This document shows positions 10,590 to 22,735 of a DNA stretch of 64,000 bases, piece by piece (position 1 is the first letter of the stretch; each line of letters starts with the position of its first letter). The notes beneath the pieces are model-generated. The model did no database searches and was not told the origin of the DNA. It worked only from the letters and a program-made list of their open reading frames with translations. A program made the position numbers and the translations under genes. This DNA is from Eonycteris spelaea (lineage: Eukaryota > Chordata > Mammalia > Chiroptera > Pteropodidae): positions 5,704,001-5,768,000 of the forward strand of contig PUFA01000068.1 in assembly GCA_003508835.1 (NCBI GenBank). The letters run 5' to 3'.

Positions 10590-10895
10590 AGAATGTGAAT
10601 GGAAGTGACATGCTTCACTGTGGGTTGGGCCTATAAAACTTTCCACATGTGATCCTCCATGCTTTTTCTCTTTTGTGTGGTTTGATACAAATGGGCCAGG
10701 CAGTCCTGGAATTCAGGTGTTAAACAGTGGAGCCACAAGGTGGAAGGAGTCAGGGTCTCCAGTCATCATTTAGATGAGTGCCGTCAATGAAGGACACCTC
10801 TTTAGGAATTTATGTGAGTGAGAAATAAACTTCTTTCATGTTTGAGCCATTATATATCTTTGTGTTTGTTACAGAAGTTAGAGTTACCCTAACCA
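10590..10895 (+). mobile_element. LTR-like 3' portion
   Basis: The stretch with gtgagtgagaaataaacttc (containing AATAAA), cattatatatctttgtgtttg and ttacagaagttagagttacc resembles the 3' end of an endogenous retrovirus-like LTR. The 5' limit is unclear. Confidence 0.45.
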
Positions 10896-11054
10896 AAAGG
10901 TGTGTGTGCTGGTTGTGGCTAATCAGATCAATAATGAGAATTAGAGACAGATTTACTGTGAAGCCAGTGAAGCTCTATCTTTAGGGTTTTTCATTTGTAT
11001 AGACCCTTTTTCAAGGCCCAGGGTGTGTGTGATCCCCTGGCAATGTGTTTATAT

Positions 11055-11470
11055 AGTTATTTTTTTCTTTTAATTAGTTTCAAGTATAGTACATTGGTTA
11101 GACATCCTCATAGTTCATAAAGTGATCCCCCTGACCCTCCACCTGGCCAACATATCAATGCTAACTACATTCCCTATGCCATGCTCCCCAACCCCGTGAC
11201 CATCCATCAGCTACTACTTTGTACTTCTTTAACCCTTTACCCCTTTACCCCTTTCTCTCAGCCCCCCAAACACCTCTCCCCTCTCCTGTCACCAAATTGT
11301 TCACTATATTTGTGAGTCTGTTTTTGATTAGTTTGTTCTTTTTATTCCTTAGAGTACACATATAAGTGAAATCATACAGTATTTATCTTTTTCTGTCTGA
11401 CTTAAATACTTTCTAGGTCCATCAAAACAATATCTTTTTCCATCCCTTCTTTTTCATATGTAGGGATCTT
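11055..11470 (-). mobile_element. L1 3' end (antisense)
   Basis: Shares tttcaagtatagtacattgg, gaaatcatacagtatttatc and ctaggtccatcaaaacaata with the 3' part of laurasiatherian L1. A similar copy lies at 53660-54460. Confidence 0.7.
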
Positions 11471-12560
11471 ATTTTCTTATCTTTTCTGCCACTCTGTCTT
11501 TTGGTTGGAGCACTTAATTCCTTTCCATTTCAGGTACTTATTGATAGGAATGTAGTTGTTACCATTCTTTTTTCTGTTTTTGATACATGTTTTTTCCTCT
11601 TAAAGAAGTCCCTCTGACATTTCCTATAATACTGGCTTGGTGTTGATAAATTTCTTTAGCTTATTTTTGTCTGGGAAGCTCTTTATCAGTCCTTCAACTC
11701 TAAATGATAGCGTTGCTGGATAAATTATTCTTGATTGTATACCTTGGGTCATCATCTGTCAAATATTTTTTGCCAAGCCTTCTGTCCTGCATAGTGTCTT
11801 TTAAGAAATCAGCTGCCAGTCTTATGAGTGTTCTCTTATAAGTAACTATCTGTTTTTCTTGCTGATTTTAATATTCTTTCTTTGTATTTAACCTTTGACA
11901 TTTAATTATGATGTGTCTTGGTGTGGGCCTCTTTGGATCCCTGATTTTTGGAATTCTTTGAGCTTCCCGGGTTTTTATGTTATTTCCTTCTCCAGGTTAG
12001 AAGTTTTCCATCATTATTTCTTCAAACAACTGTTCAACATCTTGATTTTCTTCAGTTACACCGATCAGACAGATGTTTGGACCCTTAATAGTGTCCCATA
12101 TTCTCTTAAATTTTGCAGTCTTGGCATCTTATCTCTTGCCATTTTGATTGTATGTCCTTGGCTTTCCTGTCCTTTACGTAAGGCATTTGATCCTTTTTTA
12201 AATACACTTTGTTTATTCCTTTGTTTATTCCATTTACTATACTTCTCATCTCAGATAACGTGTTCTCCATTTCAGACTGGTTCCCTTTTATAATTTCCAT
12301 TTCCATTTTTTTTTTTATCCCTTTGTTGGAATTCTCTACACTTTCTAAAAGTTCATTGAGCATCTTTATAACCAGTGTTTTGAACTCTGCATCTGTTAGA
12401 TTACTTTACTCCATTATTTCTGGATCTCTGTTCTGTTCTCTATGGTTTCTGCTTCTTTGTCTTCCCATTTTGGCTGCCTTTCCATTTCTGTTTCTATGTA
12501 CTAAGCAAAGCTTCTAAGTCTCTTGGTTTATTAGTGAGGATTTGTTAAGTAGGTGTCCAC
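11471..12560 (-). mobile_element. L1/HAL1 ORF1-side fragment (antisense)
   Basis: Contains tactggcttggtgttgataa, gtctgggaagctctttatca and tatgatgtgtcttggtgtgg. The minus frame at 12106-12363 reads MLNELLESVENSNKGIKKKM then GNQSEMENTLSEMRSIVNGI, typical of the coiled-coil part of L1 ORF1p (an RNA-binding retrotransposition protein). It is a relic, not a host gene. Confidence 0.7.
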
Positions 12561-13427
12561 TGGCACAGTTCTGAGAGGTGTCAGCTGCAGGCCAAATTTA
12601 GACCAAGCCTCTGCCCCTCCAGGGCCACCTGTCAAGATTTAGCAATCCCAGATGCTGTGCTTATAGTTGCCTCAAAAGGCCACACCAGAAACCAAGGCCA
12701 GCTGCCTCCACCAGTGTGAGTCTCAGCAAGGAGCACCTGACTTGCTGAAGATACACCTGGATGTAGCTTGGGAGGGTGCGAGTTGGGGGAGGCGAGATTT
12801 CAGGGAATCCTCTGGGCAGAGCGACTTCTGTTATCCAGTTTGATGACTTCTGGGCTATGGTGGCACTGGAAGCGGGGAGGGCTTGAAAGGGAACAAAGGA
12901 TGTCATCGGCACTACTGTACAGAGCGAGTCTTGCTCTGGCCTTCACTCCGACAATGACTGTAAACCCTTGGTGCGACTTCGTGCAGCCAGATTGGCACTG
13001 GTGCTCAGAGCGAGCAGGTCCTCACTGTAAACCCTTGGTGCGACTTGCGTGTAGCCAGATTGGCACTGGTGCTCAGAGCGAGCAGGTCCATCACCATGAA
13101 AATCACAGACGAGGCCCCTTTAAGAGGCGTCCGCCGCTGCTGCTGCCTCCATCTCATTCAGCCGCTTGGGACCCGGCCAGCCCTGTGTCCTCGCCCCGTC
13201 CTACCTTCTGCCATTGCAGGGTGCTTTCTTGGATTTCTCCCTATTTGTATGGCTTTTTCCTCTAGATCCCAGCCGATTTTTCCTTGCTGCTGCTCCTTGT
13301 TTCTGTCACAACTTTGATTTGATCGCCAGAGAGATAAACAGAGCCTCTATCATCTATGTCATTTTTTCCCCTCCGGATTATGTAGTTATGTTTTGTAAAA
13401 TTTGCAAAAGTAAAAGACTTTTATTTT
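12561..13427 (-). mobile_element. GC-rich L1 5' region (antisense) with tandem duplication
   Basis: Continues the preceding element toward its 5' end. It is GC-richer than its surroundings and keeps CpGs (for example gaggcgtccgccgctgctgc minus its first bases near 13125). It carries a 67-bp tandem duplication. The 165-codon + strand frame at 12768-13265 lies wholly inside it and is not a gene. Confidence 0.5.
12959..13094. repeat. 67-bp tandem duplication
   Basis: Two copies start at 12959 and 13026, each beginning tgtaaacccttggtgcgact and ending in gagcgagcaggtcc plus a few bases. They differ by few substitutions and small indels, indicating a duplication younger than the host element. Confidence 0.9.
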
Positions 13428-13625
13428 GATTATTTTTAAATTACATTTATTGAGGTAACATTGGTTAATAATGTAAATTTAGGGTGCACAACATTATAAT
13501 TTGATATTTGTATACTCTATCACGTGCTCACCACCGAAAGTCGAGTTCCCATGTGTTTGACCCCCTTCACCCAATTCATTCTCCCCGCCACCTTCCTCCG
13601 CTTTAGCAACCACCATACTGTTGTC
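13428..13625 (-). mobile_element. Second L1 3' end (antisense)
   Basis: Contains ttgaggtaacattggttaat, gggtgcacaacattataatt and cgtgctcaccaccgaaagtc. It abuts the GC-rich L1 5' segment and so is a separate insertion or rearranged piece. Confidence 0.65.
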
Positions 13626-15124
13626 TTAAAAAGTAAGATACTTTTAGCTGCATGCAATCGGTTAGGACAGTTGCCTTCTTTAACTGCCCTTCCATCACAC
13701 TTGACTTTGTATTAGATGCTATTGGAGAAGCCATGAGGATTTTGGGGATCCAGCTACTGGGGAGTTGAGTGGCATAAATTTAGTCTGAGTTCAGTGGATA
13801 TTTTATGTGGTCTTGTATCTGTTTCACTGAGAGTTAAGTTATTGCTAGTTGTTTATCGTAGGAAGTTTCCAGGAATGCTTATACACTCAGGGTCAGAGCT
13901 GAGCGTCAGAGGTTGTACTCGAATGTGTTCTAAAGTGTCTGGTCTAGGAAAAATGTGAGCTGTAGAGAAGAACAAGGTTTGAAAATGTATATTGTCAGAA
14001 GGTAGTCTGTAGAAATTTCTTGTAATCCATTTAGATGTATAAAATTTATTAGCAGAGTATTTCGTTCTTACTGATGCTTTGCCAAAACTGAATTTCTTTC
14101 CTGTCAGGAATATACTTGGTGATTTTTTAAAAGCATATATAATTCGAAACACACTTTACATTTCTCTTCCTTTTTGTGATGGGAGTAGCATAATTGATAC
14201 AACTTTAATACTGTATTTAAATTGCATTTCTAAAAGGTGTTTTGGAACATTTCAATAAAGGGGAAATTACAGACTTCTGATTTGACTTCGTTTTGACAAA
14301 TTTAAATTATTTTCAAAGAATAGAAAGTACAGATAAAAGTAATAGAGTACAAGGAAAAGCAATAAATAAGATGAGGAAAATACATATTAATTTGACTTCA
14401 AGAAGTGAGTCGAAACAAAATGTATTCTCAGATCATACGCAAGGCAGTTTTAAACTACTAAATGTGGTGACTTGTTAGAGCAGCAATGGAAAATTAATAT
14501 ATAGATGATGAGGGTGAGGCTAGCCATCCATGTTAATAAATCCTCCAGGTGAATCTGATGTACCTATAGTTTGTGAACCATCGCATGTCATTAGCTGCCA
14601 CACCATATTGCAGTTGTGGGGTTTCATGGCTGTCTCTGGATCGTTTGAGGACTATGACTTTGTTCTATGCCATCCCCACCATTTTCCCACCCCCCACCCC
14701 TGTCTTCCTATACACACTGCCTGGCACAAAGTTAAAGCTTTACTCTCTGCTGCTACTGGCTGCCTGTGTGGCATTGTCTTGTGAAGTTAGGACCTTTGCT
14801 GGACCAACAGGCTTCATTTCTGCTGTCCCACTGGGCCATTATTGTGAGTTCTACTGACAGGTGGCATGGGAGACTCTCCTCTACTGTCACTGTCTATTAG
14901 GGAAACCCTTCTGTTTTTCTATACTGGGGTTTTCTGGCACAGTCACTACCATAATAATTTCTTCTGGCTTTGGGTCTAAGAAAACAAAGGGTCTTTGTAC
15001 CATAATCTTTTAAAATTCCCCACAGACTGCCTTCAACTTTATATCTCCCACAAACTTGTCTAGCAGGACCAATTCAGGTGTAGCCAGGAGGTTTAGGGCA
15101 ACCATTCTGTAGCAGACCTCTCAA
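13626..15124. other. Gene-free stretch with a small MER5A piece
   Basis: The sequence aatcctccaggtgaatctga with gtttgtgaaccatcg at about 14538-14583 matches the 3' end of MER5A. The rest is unassigned. Confidence 0.45.
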
Positions 15125-15330
15125 ATCAAAGGACGTGCAAAGGTTGTAGCTGGACCTCCTGGCTCTACCACCTACTAATTCTTACCATTTGAATGGTTAC
15201 TTAATCTCTCTGTTTTGGTACTCCTATAAAATATAGATAATAATAAGGTATACATCACAATATTATTATGAGGATTAAATGAGAGAATATGCTTAGATAG
15301 TACTTGGCACCTAGGAAGTGCTAACACCTA
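15125..15330 (+). repeat. MIR SINE
   Basis: Sense MIR with ggttacttaatctctctg, tattatgaggattaaatgag and tacttggcacctaggaagtg. Confidence 0.8.
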
Positions 15331-15404
15331 ATAATTTAATCAGTGCATACAACACACCACACACACACATGCCACACACCCAACTGATTAAATTATTAGG
15401 TGTT
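15323..15404. repeat. Perfect 21-bp inverted repeat around a CA-rich loop
   Basis: Left arm at 15323-15343 (aacacctaataatttaatca plus g) and right arm at 15384-15404 are exact reverse complements. They enclose a 40-nt CA-rich loop. The left arm begins at the 3' end of the MIR. Confidence 0.95.
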
Positions 15405-15534
15405 TATAATATATATTTTAGTAGAAGGGAATTCCATTCCTTAGTGTAATAATTCCTCACCTAACTAATCTTCTATAGCAGAGCAGTTAGAAGCCAGAGA
15501 AAGGGAGAGGGAGAAGGAAGCATTCTAAGCTGAG

Positions 15535-15720
15535 CCTTTTCACTCAATAAATGTTTATTGAGTGACTTCTGTTTGCCAGGTTTTGCGCTCAGCAAAGTTG
15601 GGATACAATGGTGGGCAAAATGCAGATGGCCACTTCCTCACTGGAGCTTATAGGTGATACATATTTTCATCAATTAATCACACAGTGAATATATGATGTG
15701 GGCTCCAATAAACAATATAA
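15535..15720 (-). repeat. L2 LINE fragment
   Basis: Antisense L2: aataaatgtttattgagtga, then gggatacaatggtgggcaaa and cactggagcttatagg. Confidence 0.7.
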
Positions 15721-17329
15721 AGTTAAGTACATGTGTGAGTGTGTGAAAGGAACAGCAGCCTGAACTCATCTGAGAAAGACAGCAGTCTGCTGCCTGGGAT
15801 GGGCCAGTTCATCAGAAGCATATTTGCTGGTCACAGCAGATGGGTGGGGGTGTGTTTGAGGAGCCTTCTAATAAAAGCATTACCCTGAATGAGAAAAGGA
15901 GCCAGGTGGGATAAACTAGACCCAGCTAGGAGGTCTTGGTAGTAAGTGGAAGGTGCAAGTTTGAGGACACTGGAGTGTCTGTTATTTCAGTTTGCTTCCT
16001 CAGTCTGTCCTTGCCAGTTCTGGGTTGGAGTTCCTTGGAAAGTGGAGGAGGGGGTGGGAAGAGGAGAGGACTGATAGCCCCCATATGGTTGTTGCCTGGT
16101 TTTGCCCGTGAGCACAGCTGAGACATCGTCTGGGAATACTTAGACTCTGCAACTATTTTGCAGAAAGAAGTGAGGATTTGTAAATATAAGTAGAGGCAGG
16201 AAAGAGTCAAATGTGAATTTTGACTATTACTGTGATCCTAACCTCACTCATGGGTAGAATTTGATGCTTGGGGCAATGTGCAACCCGTGCAAAGAAACTG
16301 AAGCTCTTTCAAGAATATTCTTTCATGGTACAGTTGTAGGCTTTTGGTTATACCACAATATACCAGACACTAGGCTGGCATTAGCATTATGTGACACAGC
16401 TCATGCCTTGCTCACAGTCTGGAAGGGATACACAGAACTCCAGTGCAAGCCTGACCTTGAACATGAATCTTGTTCAGGAATCCAGGCCCCCAATGACTTT
16501 ACGGTTTTGTGATACTGGAAGGAGAAATGAGATCTGTAATACGGATACAGTTTAATCATGGCAGGAAAGACTCAATGAAAATTACTCTAATGTGTTTGGA
16601 CCTAAAGTGATTAAGACATGAATCACTCACTGCAGCCACATGCCCATTAAAAAGGAGGGCAGAGGACACTTGGCATGTCTTTGTTTTTTTTTTTTTGTTT
16701 TTTTTTTGGTCCCAGGACAGTGACCTTTATGTAGTTTTGAAAGAAATAATTCCATTCTGGAATCTACTTCAATGAGATTTTAATTCCCTAATAAAATCAC
16801 TCTTCTGGATTATCCAAATACATATTCTGGGATGAAATAGTCTATAAGATTTTTTTCTAATGAATCCCACTGGGATCTAATGGAAGTCTAATAACCCCTT
16901 TAATTGGTGTGTTCTACATGAGGAGGCTCAAATCAACTGCCAAGACTAGAGTGTCCTCACTCTGCTAAGAGCTTCAGCCCCTGATTTTTTGGGAGTTATT
17001 ATTTACCCACACAGATGGTGGATGGGCCCAGCATCTCAGTGATTTGTCTACCTGCGTAGAGAGGAAAAATGCATGCTTGAATCAAGAATATTAATTAGCT
17101 CTTCAGAAAGGTGCTTTATGAATCAAATTTTGTTTCAATATTGCAGCCACCTTGATATGACTCTGTGTCACTTAGGCATGGCTTAATTTGCATAAGAGTG
17201 TGCTATCTTAGGCTCCTTCTGATTTGTTTGTACATTCTGCTCATTGTCTCAGGTCCAGTTCAAGTACCAGAATCTGTCAAAAAACCATCTTTGACCTCCA
17301 CTACCACTCTCCATTGTCATAAGGGGTAA
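15721..17329. other. Gene-free stretch with possible regulatory block
   Basis: Mostly unassigned. A T-rich tract lies at about 16683-16709. At 17090-17195 a TAATTA site (ttaattagct) and a perfect octamer site (atttgcat, 17186-17193) occur in apparently unique sequence. Confidence 0.4.
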
Positions 17330-17560
17330 CATGTTGTAGTGGAAAGACTTAGGTTTTGAAGTGACACTTAATTTGTATCCCTTTTTTTTCTCACTAATTT
17401 GTATTAATGAACTATTAGTTAGCTCACTAATAGCTTTGTGATGGTGTGCAAATTCCTTAACTTTTCTGAGTTCAGTGTCCTGAGCTATAGAAAGAAGATA
17501 AAATTACTCAGCAGTGTTATTGTGGGCATAATCTGGTATGCTAGGTAATACATATTATCA
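17330..17560 (+). repeat. MIR SINE with a short internal insertion
   Basis: Has gtgcaaattccttaactttt and ttattgtgggcataatctgg in the sense orientation. An AT-rich stretch near 17393-17432 interrupts the alignment. Confidence 0.65.
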
Positions 17561-17941
17561 TTTCTTTATCTCTTCTTTTCTAAGCACATGACTCATATCT
17601 CTACCTAGCATTTACTTCATTCCACCTTGTATAATAGTTTTAAATTAGTGTGTGTAGGTTCTGGTAACAAAAAAGCCCATATACATAATGATTCAACACA
17701 GTAGAGGCTTATTTCTTGCTCTTTTAATAGTCTTGTTACTAAATGAGCTGTGGTCTCTAAAATTCCTTTGTGAATCCTACCCTAGTTGGGTCAAGCTACC
17801 TAACAGTGTTGAGGCCTCCTTTTGCCTAGACTAGAGCCCAGGTCTGAGCAGCCTGTCCTGTTCACCTTTCCTTTTAGCCTCTCCTGTGTTGCCATCTTTG
17901 AAGGACCTAATGTGTATTAGGTACCAGGCCCCTTAGGATAT

Positions 17942-17986
17942 AGAGAGAGAGGCTGAGGGAAGCAAGACAGAGACAGAGACAGAGAG

Positions 17987-18064
<78 letters not shown>
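17942..18064. repeat. (GA)n microsatellite
   Basis: Imperfect GA/CAGA units are followed by about 70 bp of pure GA from about 17996 to 18064. The minus-strand frame across it translates to a Ser-Leu repeat and is an artefact. Confidence 0.95.
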
Positions 18065-18067
<3 letters not shown>

Positions 18068-18969
18068 TCAAAATATAAAGAAATATGGGTGACCAAGAAA
18101 GGGTTTGTCCAGTCCCATCAGACACATCTTTTATCTTGGTGGCCTGTTCATGTACTGAAGTTTCCATTTTGCTTTTTGTACCATTTGGGGGCTCTATCTC
18201 CTCTTGAGGAGTGTGACAGACTGGGATTGAGGATGAAAGCCTGGAGACACTGTGTTAATATGTTAACAGTTGTACCATATTTCTACCAGTGGGTGTGAGG
18301 ATCCTCTTTTTAGCTTGGACCACCATCAGAAAATTTTTCTTTCCATTAAAAAGAGCAAAGTTTACTGGCCCTCCCAAGGCTAGCAACACAGTTCTCAGAG
18401 TCGATAGGCTAAGAAGGCTGTGGTCACCCTGTCCTCAGGTTTTCAGGGTGCCTTTGCATCCTGTATCATAGCTCTTACCATTCCAGATTGCCATTTCTCT
18501 GTCCATGGCTGCCTCCACCACTAGGTTGTACGTGCCTCAAAGACAGGCCTGTGCTTTATTCATCGTCCTATGATTGCAATGAGATTTGCCAAATGAACTC
18601 CCACTTCAGTGGGTATGTCAGGAGACACACAGAGAGGGCAGATTAGAGCAGAAAGTAGAGTCAGAATTGGAGAAACCAAGAATAAGCAGAGACATATAAA
18701 TTGGACAAAATGGGCATTGGAGGGTGTGACACAGGTTGGTGGTCACTTTGGTGACCTGGGTCCAGGAGTCACCTCAGAACACTGGGTGCAGACTTAGGGA
18801 AGAAGAACAATTTCGGAGCCCTCCTGCAGGGAGGGAGCAGGTCATTGCACATGGCCAAGCTTCCAGGCTTCGACTGAGGAACTGGCAGTGTATGAACCTA
18901 TTGTTGGAAGGTCCTCTGTGCCTGCAGCTGACCAGCGCAGGGGAAATGAGCATTCATCATTAGTCAGGT
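18065..18969. other. Gene-free stretch, nothing assigned
   Basis: Only short ORFs without recognisable similarity. No named repeat was identified. Confidence 0.4.
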
Positions 18970-19345
18970 TTTCACAAGGTGTCAAGCTCTGCTTAGGCAT
19001 CTAGTGTTATTAATCATTATAGCAACTTTATGATGATGTATTATCCCCACTTTATAGATGAGTAAACTGGGCTCAGAGTGTTTAACTTGTCCAAGGATAT
19101 ACAGCTAAGAGGAGATAAACTTGACACTCAAATTCAGATTATTTTAATACTTATTATACATACCTTTGTACTTATTATACATGTATTTATTTTACATATG
19201 TATTATGTATTACATATGATATATACATAAAATGTTGTGCTAAGTGCTAGGGTTATGGTAGTTAGCAACACACCATCCTGTCCTTACGAAGATCACAGCC
19301 TATGTGGAATACAAAGAAACAACAGCTAAATACATAGGGGCCGGG
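18970..19345 (-). repeat. MIR fragment followed by L2 fragment
   Basis: MIR, about 18970-19140, has atccccactttatagatgag and gtccaaggatatacagctaa. An AT-rich patch (19150-19225) separates it from an antisense L2 piece with tgttgtgctaagtgctaggg and aagatcacagcctatgtgg. Confidence 0.65.
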
Positions 19346-19790
19346 GAGCCAGGCAGTGGATTAATGCAGAGTGCCAGACAGGTTTGAAAGGTCAAAGGGG
19401 GTTTGGAATTAAGGGCAATGTCAAGAAAGTGATTTAAGTGAAGAAGCTTGGGATGAAAGCTTCTGTTTTTTTCCAATTTAATTTTCATTTAAAAATGTCA
19501 CCTCATGGTCCTGTTGCGAAGACCCAATTTAATCTGAAAATATACCTGAAAGAACTCTCTGAGTCACTCGTTCTTTATTCATGCAGTCTTTGCATTTTTG
19601 TTGTCTGTGATGTTCTAGGATGTATGACGGTGCTGGGGACAGACACTCTGGCAGAAAAGCCAATGGGGTCCTATCCTGCCCTCTTGCAGCTGTCAGCCTA
19701 TGGGGAGCACATACATTCATCCAGTTATCACAGACATTTTTGACTTCAAGCTAATAAATGCTATTCATGCTTTTTAAAACTGAAAAGAGA
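19346..19790. other. Gene-free stretch, nothing assigned
   Basis: The 101-codon frame at 19438-19743 has no recognisable domain and no splice context I could identify. Confidence 0.35.
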
Positions 19791-20575
19791 GATGAATGGC
19801 TAAGAATACATAGGTGCTGATACCAATTTCAATGTGGCGGGGGGGGGGGGTGTCCTACAATTCAACTCTATTTTGATACTGTCTGCTTGGTGGCGGCATC
19901 AGATTCCACAGTTCTACCTGACGGAATTCCCCCAGGCTCTCCACACCTGCCAGTCACAAGTCCAGGTTGTTAACCTGTGCTTCTGACTGAACCAGAGGTT
20001 TCCACAGACCCCCTTCTGGGGTTCAATTAATTTGCTAGAGTGGCTCACAGAACTCAGAAACCTTTTACTTGCTAGATTACCAGTTTATCATAAAAGAATA
20101 TAACTTGGGAATAGCTAGATGGAAGAGATGCATAGGGCAAGGCATGGGAAAGGGCACAGAGTTCTCTATGCCCTCTCCTGCACACCTTTCTCCCAGAATC
20201 TCCACCTGTTCACCAACTCAGATGCCCTCAGAACCCAGTTCTTTTGTGTTTTAGTGCAAGCTTCATTACATATTCATATACTGGATGAAATCACTTGGCC
20301 AGTGGATCGATTCAACCTCCAGCCCCTTTCTTCTCTCAGGAAGTCAGACTGAAAGTGCCAAACCTCTAATCACCTGGTTGGTTCCCCTGGCAACCAGCTC
20401 CTATCCCTAGGTGCTTTCCAAAAGTCACCATTAACATAACAAAAGACACCTCGATAAGCTCTCATCACTTAGGAAATGCCAAGGGTTTTAGGAGTTCTGT
20501 GCCAGAAACTGGAGGAAGACCAAATAGACATTTCTTATTATAAACCACAGTATCATAGAAGTTTCTGGAACCTCT
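19791..20575 (-). mobile_element. LTR-like endogenous retroelement fragment
   Basis: A run of conserved blocks (gaaccagaggtttccacaga, gtggctcacagaactcagaa, caacctccagcccctttctt, ggttggttcccctggcaacc, aagggttttaggagttctgt) matches a widespread mammalian LTR-type repeat from memory. I cannot name the family. A poly-G tract of about 11 bases sits near 19840-19850. No viral coding sequence remains. Confidence 0.5.
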
Positions 20576-20639
20576 TGAATCGCTACCAGGTAGGCAGCTT
20601 CTCTTTCTGCTATGCAATATGTAGTCTGCAAATGTTTAT

Positions 20640-20960
20640 CAAATGGCATTGTGAGCAGAATTCACTTTTGAAGTCAGGTAGATTGGATTTTAATTCCGCT
20701 CTTTACAAGCTGGGTCACATTGGGAAAGTTACTTAGTCTCTCTGAGCCTCAGGTTGAAAGTGATTAAGTGGAATTAGTGATGATGATGAAGATGAGAACT
20801 AATATTTATTGAGTCCTCACTGTGCGCTGTGCACCATCCTGAGTATAACCCACTTAGTAAGACTGTTGTGAGAAATAAATGAACTAATGTATTTAAAGCA
20901 AGTAGCACAGTTTGTGGCACAAAACGGAAATCTAAAAGGTCTACCTCTAAAGGTGGTATA
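20640..20960 (+). repeat. MIR SINE interrupted by a second, inverted MIR piece
   Basis: The sense MIR (gaaagttacttagtctctct, then gactgttgtgagaaataaat) is split near 20780-20850. The inserted part (atttattgagtcctcactgt) reads in the antisense orientation. Confidence 0.6.
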
Positions 20961-22379
20961 CCAAGGGTCGTGCTGTGGGAGGGTCTGCTGCATGTGTGAG
21001 CAATACAGTGTGCATTTTCTGCAGAAAATTTATAAACAGAAATAAAGCTGTCTGGAAATTGGCTTGCTTTTTATTATTACCACACACTAGCAATTCTAAA
21101 CAACGTCAGTTAAAAAAACACTTGTCCCTGGGGAAAAAAAAGATTTCTGCTGTGGGTATTGTGGAGTTTGAATAATTTCAATATACACACACATATATGC
21201 TTCACTTAGTACATTTTTATTACTTATTCTTTATTAAAAATTATAATTTACATGGAAGTTAATTTGGAGATCTTTTAATTATTTAGTCAGCTCCCACCAC
21301 ATGTGGACTTGGCTACATGAGTGGGTTTGGAAAGTAAATTCATAATGATGTGGAATGGTTCCAGCCTATTTTGGGCACAGTTCCCCGTGGTCCTACATAT
21401 TTCTGCATTTAAGCAGTAGATTCAAAATAAAAATGGATAGCACAGTGATTGAAAAACAAAGAAACAACTCTAGTTACTTCAATTCTGTCCTCTGCAAATC
21501 ACTCTTGCAACATTGTGGAGTTCACTCGCTTTGAAGCATTTCTTCATGTTTTAACTGCCCTCTCCTTTAAAGGAAAAGTGGCTAGTGTAAATATGAACTG
21601 TTAACCTATACTTCCTACCTTTTCTACCTTAATATTTGTTTTTATTTTTAGTTTTATTGTCATAAATATGTACACACAGCACAGAAAAAGAAAAGTTTCA
21701 CTGCTTACATTTCTTGTCTGGTTATCCTGATTAATTTCATAAATATTTCCAAAAATAAATTTATTTTATGGAGAAGAGGGTTTGTTAAACAATGATCTCC
21801 ACCAGGTGTCAAATATGCTGGGTGTGGACCATCATTGTTATTCTTTTTACCATGTTTATTTCTTAGGTCATTTAAGAGAAGCTTTATTGTCTTGGGTTGC
21901 ATAAACCTGTCCATAAAATGCTGTTGCTTTGGGCCTTGCCCCTGGTTTCACCTTGGAAGGAAGTTGAGGCTGGGGTGAGCAAAGACTCATTGACTTTACT
22001 GTGACCACAGAAGAAATTCCTGAAACGCAGGCAATTAGTGACTGAGGAACAGATAATTTATTCTAAAAGCATAAATCACTGAGCAGAGGAATGGGATGAA
22101 AATACTTGAGGGCATATAAACTCGCCTGAGTCAAAGAAAGCAAAGGTATCCAATAATTGAAGAGCTGGAATGACAGTGAACAATTCTCAGGTGCTTGGGT
22201 TTGGTAGCACCTGTAACTGCCTCTTGGACACAATTTTTCTATGAGAGGTGATCTGGGTAAAGGAGCACACACTACCTCTTCCATATTCATTGTAGGTTAA
22301 CCATATTAATTGACAAATTCAAATATGTGAAGGCAGTGGGCTGTTTTCATTGAACAGCTACTAGTCCACGTTAGCTTCT
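20961..22379. other. AT-rich gene-free stretch, nothing assigned
   Basis: No gene or named repeat recognised. Several A- and T-rich patches occur near 21180-21260 and 21620-21780. Confidence 0.4.
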
Positions 22380-22470
22380 TTCTCTTCTAGCATTTATCCA
22401 GTGCCTATGATGTGCATGCACTGTGTTAAAAGGGGCTTTCACATGTGCTCTTTTGAGAACTTGTGTTGTG
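22380..22470 (-). repeat. Short MIR/L2-like fragment
   Basis: Contains atccagtgcctatgatgtgc followed by actgtgttaaaaggggctttc. Confidence 0.45.
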
Positions 22471-22489
22471 CTACTAAGAGACCTAAGTG

Positions 22490-22735
22490 TATGGGATAAA
22501 GAGGCTGGGCTTTTGAGGTACACAAACCTAGGTTCTAATATGAGCTCTGCTAGTTCCCTACTGTGTGCCCGTGGGCAAGTTACTTAACCTATCTGAGCCT
22601 CCGCTTCCTCATTTGTAAATGAGACTAAATAACTGCCTCACTGAGTAGTTGCGAGAAATATGTGCAGTAGTGTAAGCAAAGCCCAAGCACAGCACTAGAC
22701 ACATAATTGGCGAGCAAATGACTATTACTCTATCT
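22490..22735 (+). repeat. MIR SINE (well preserved)
   Basis: One of the clearest MIR copies here: cgtgggcaagttacttaacc, ctgagcctccgcttcctcat and agcactagacacataattgg. Confidence 0.9.

Noticed and set aside
12768..13265. 165-codon + strand frame
   Set aside because: It lies in antisense L1 5' sequence and its length is inflated by the tandem duplication.
17907..18167. Ser-Leu repeat protein on the minus strand
   Set aside because: It is simply the translation of the GA microsatellite.
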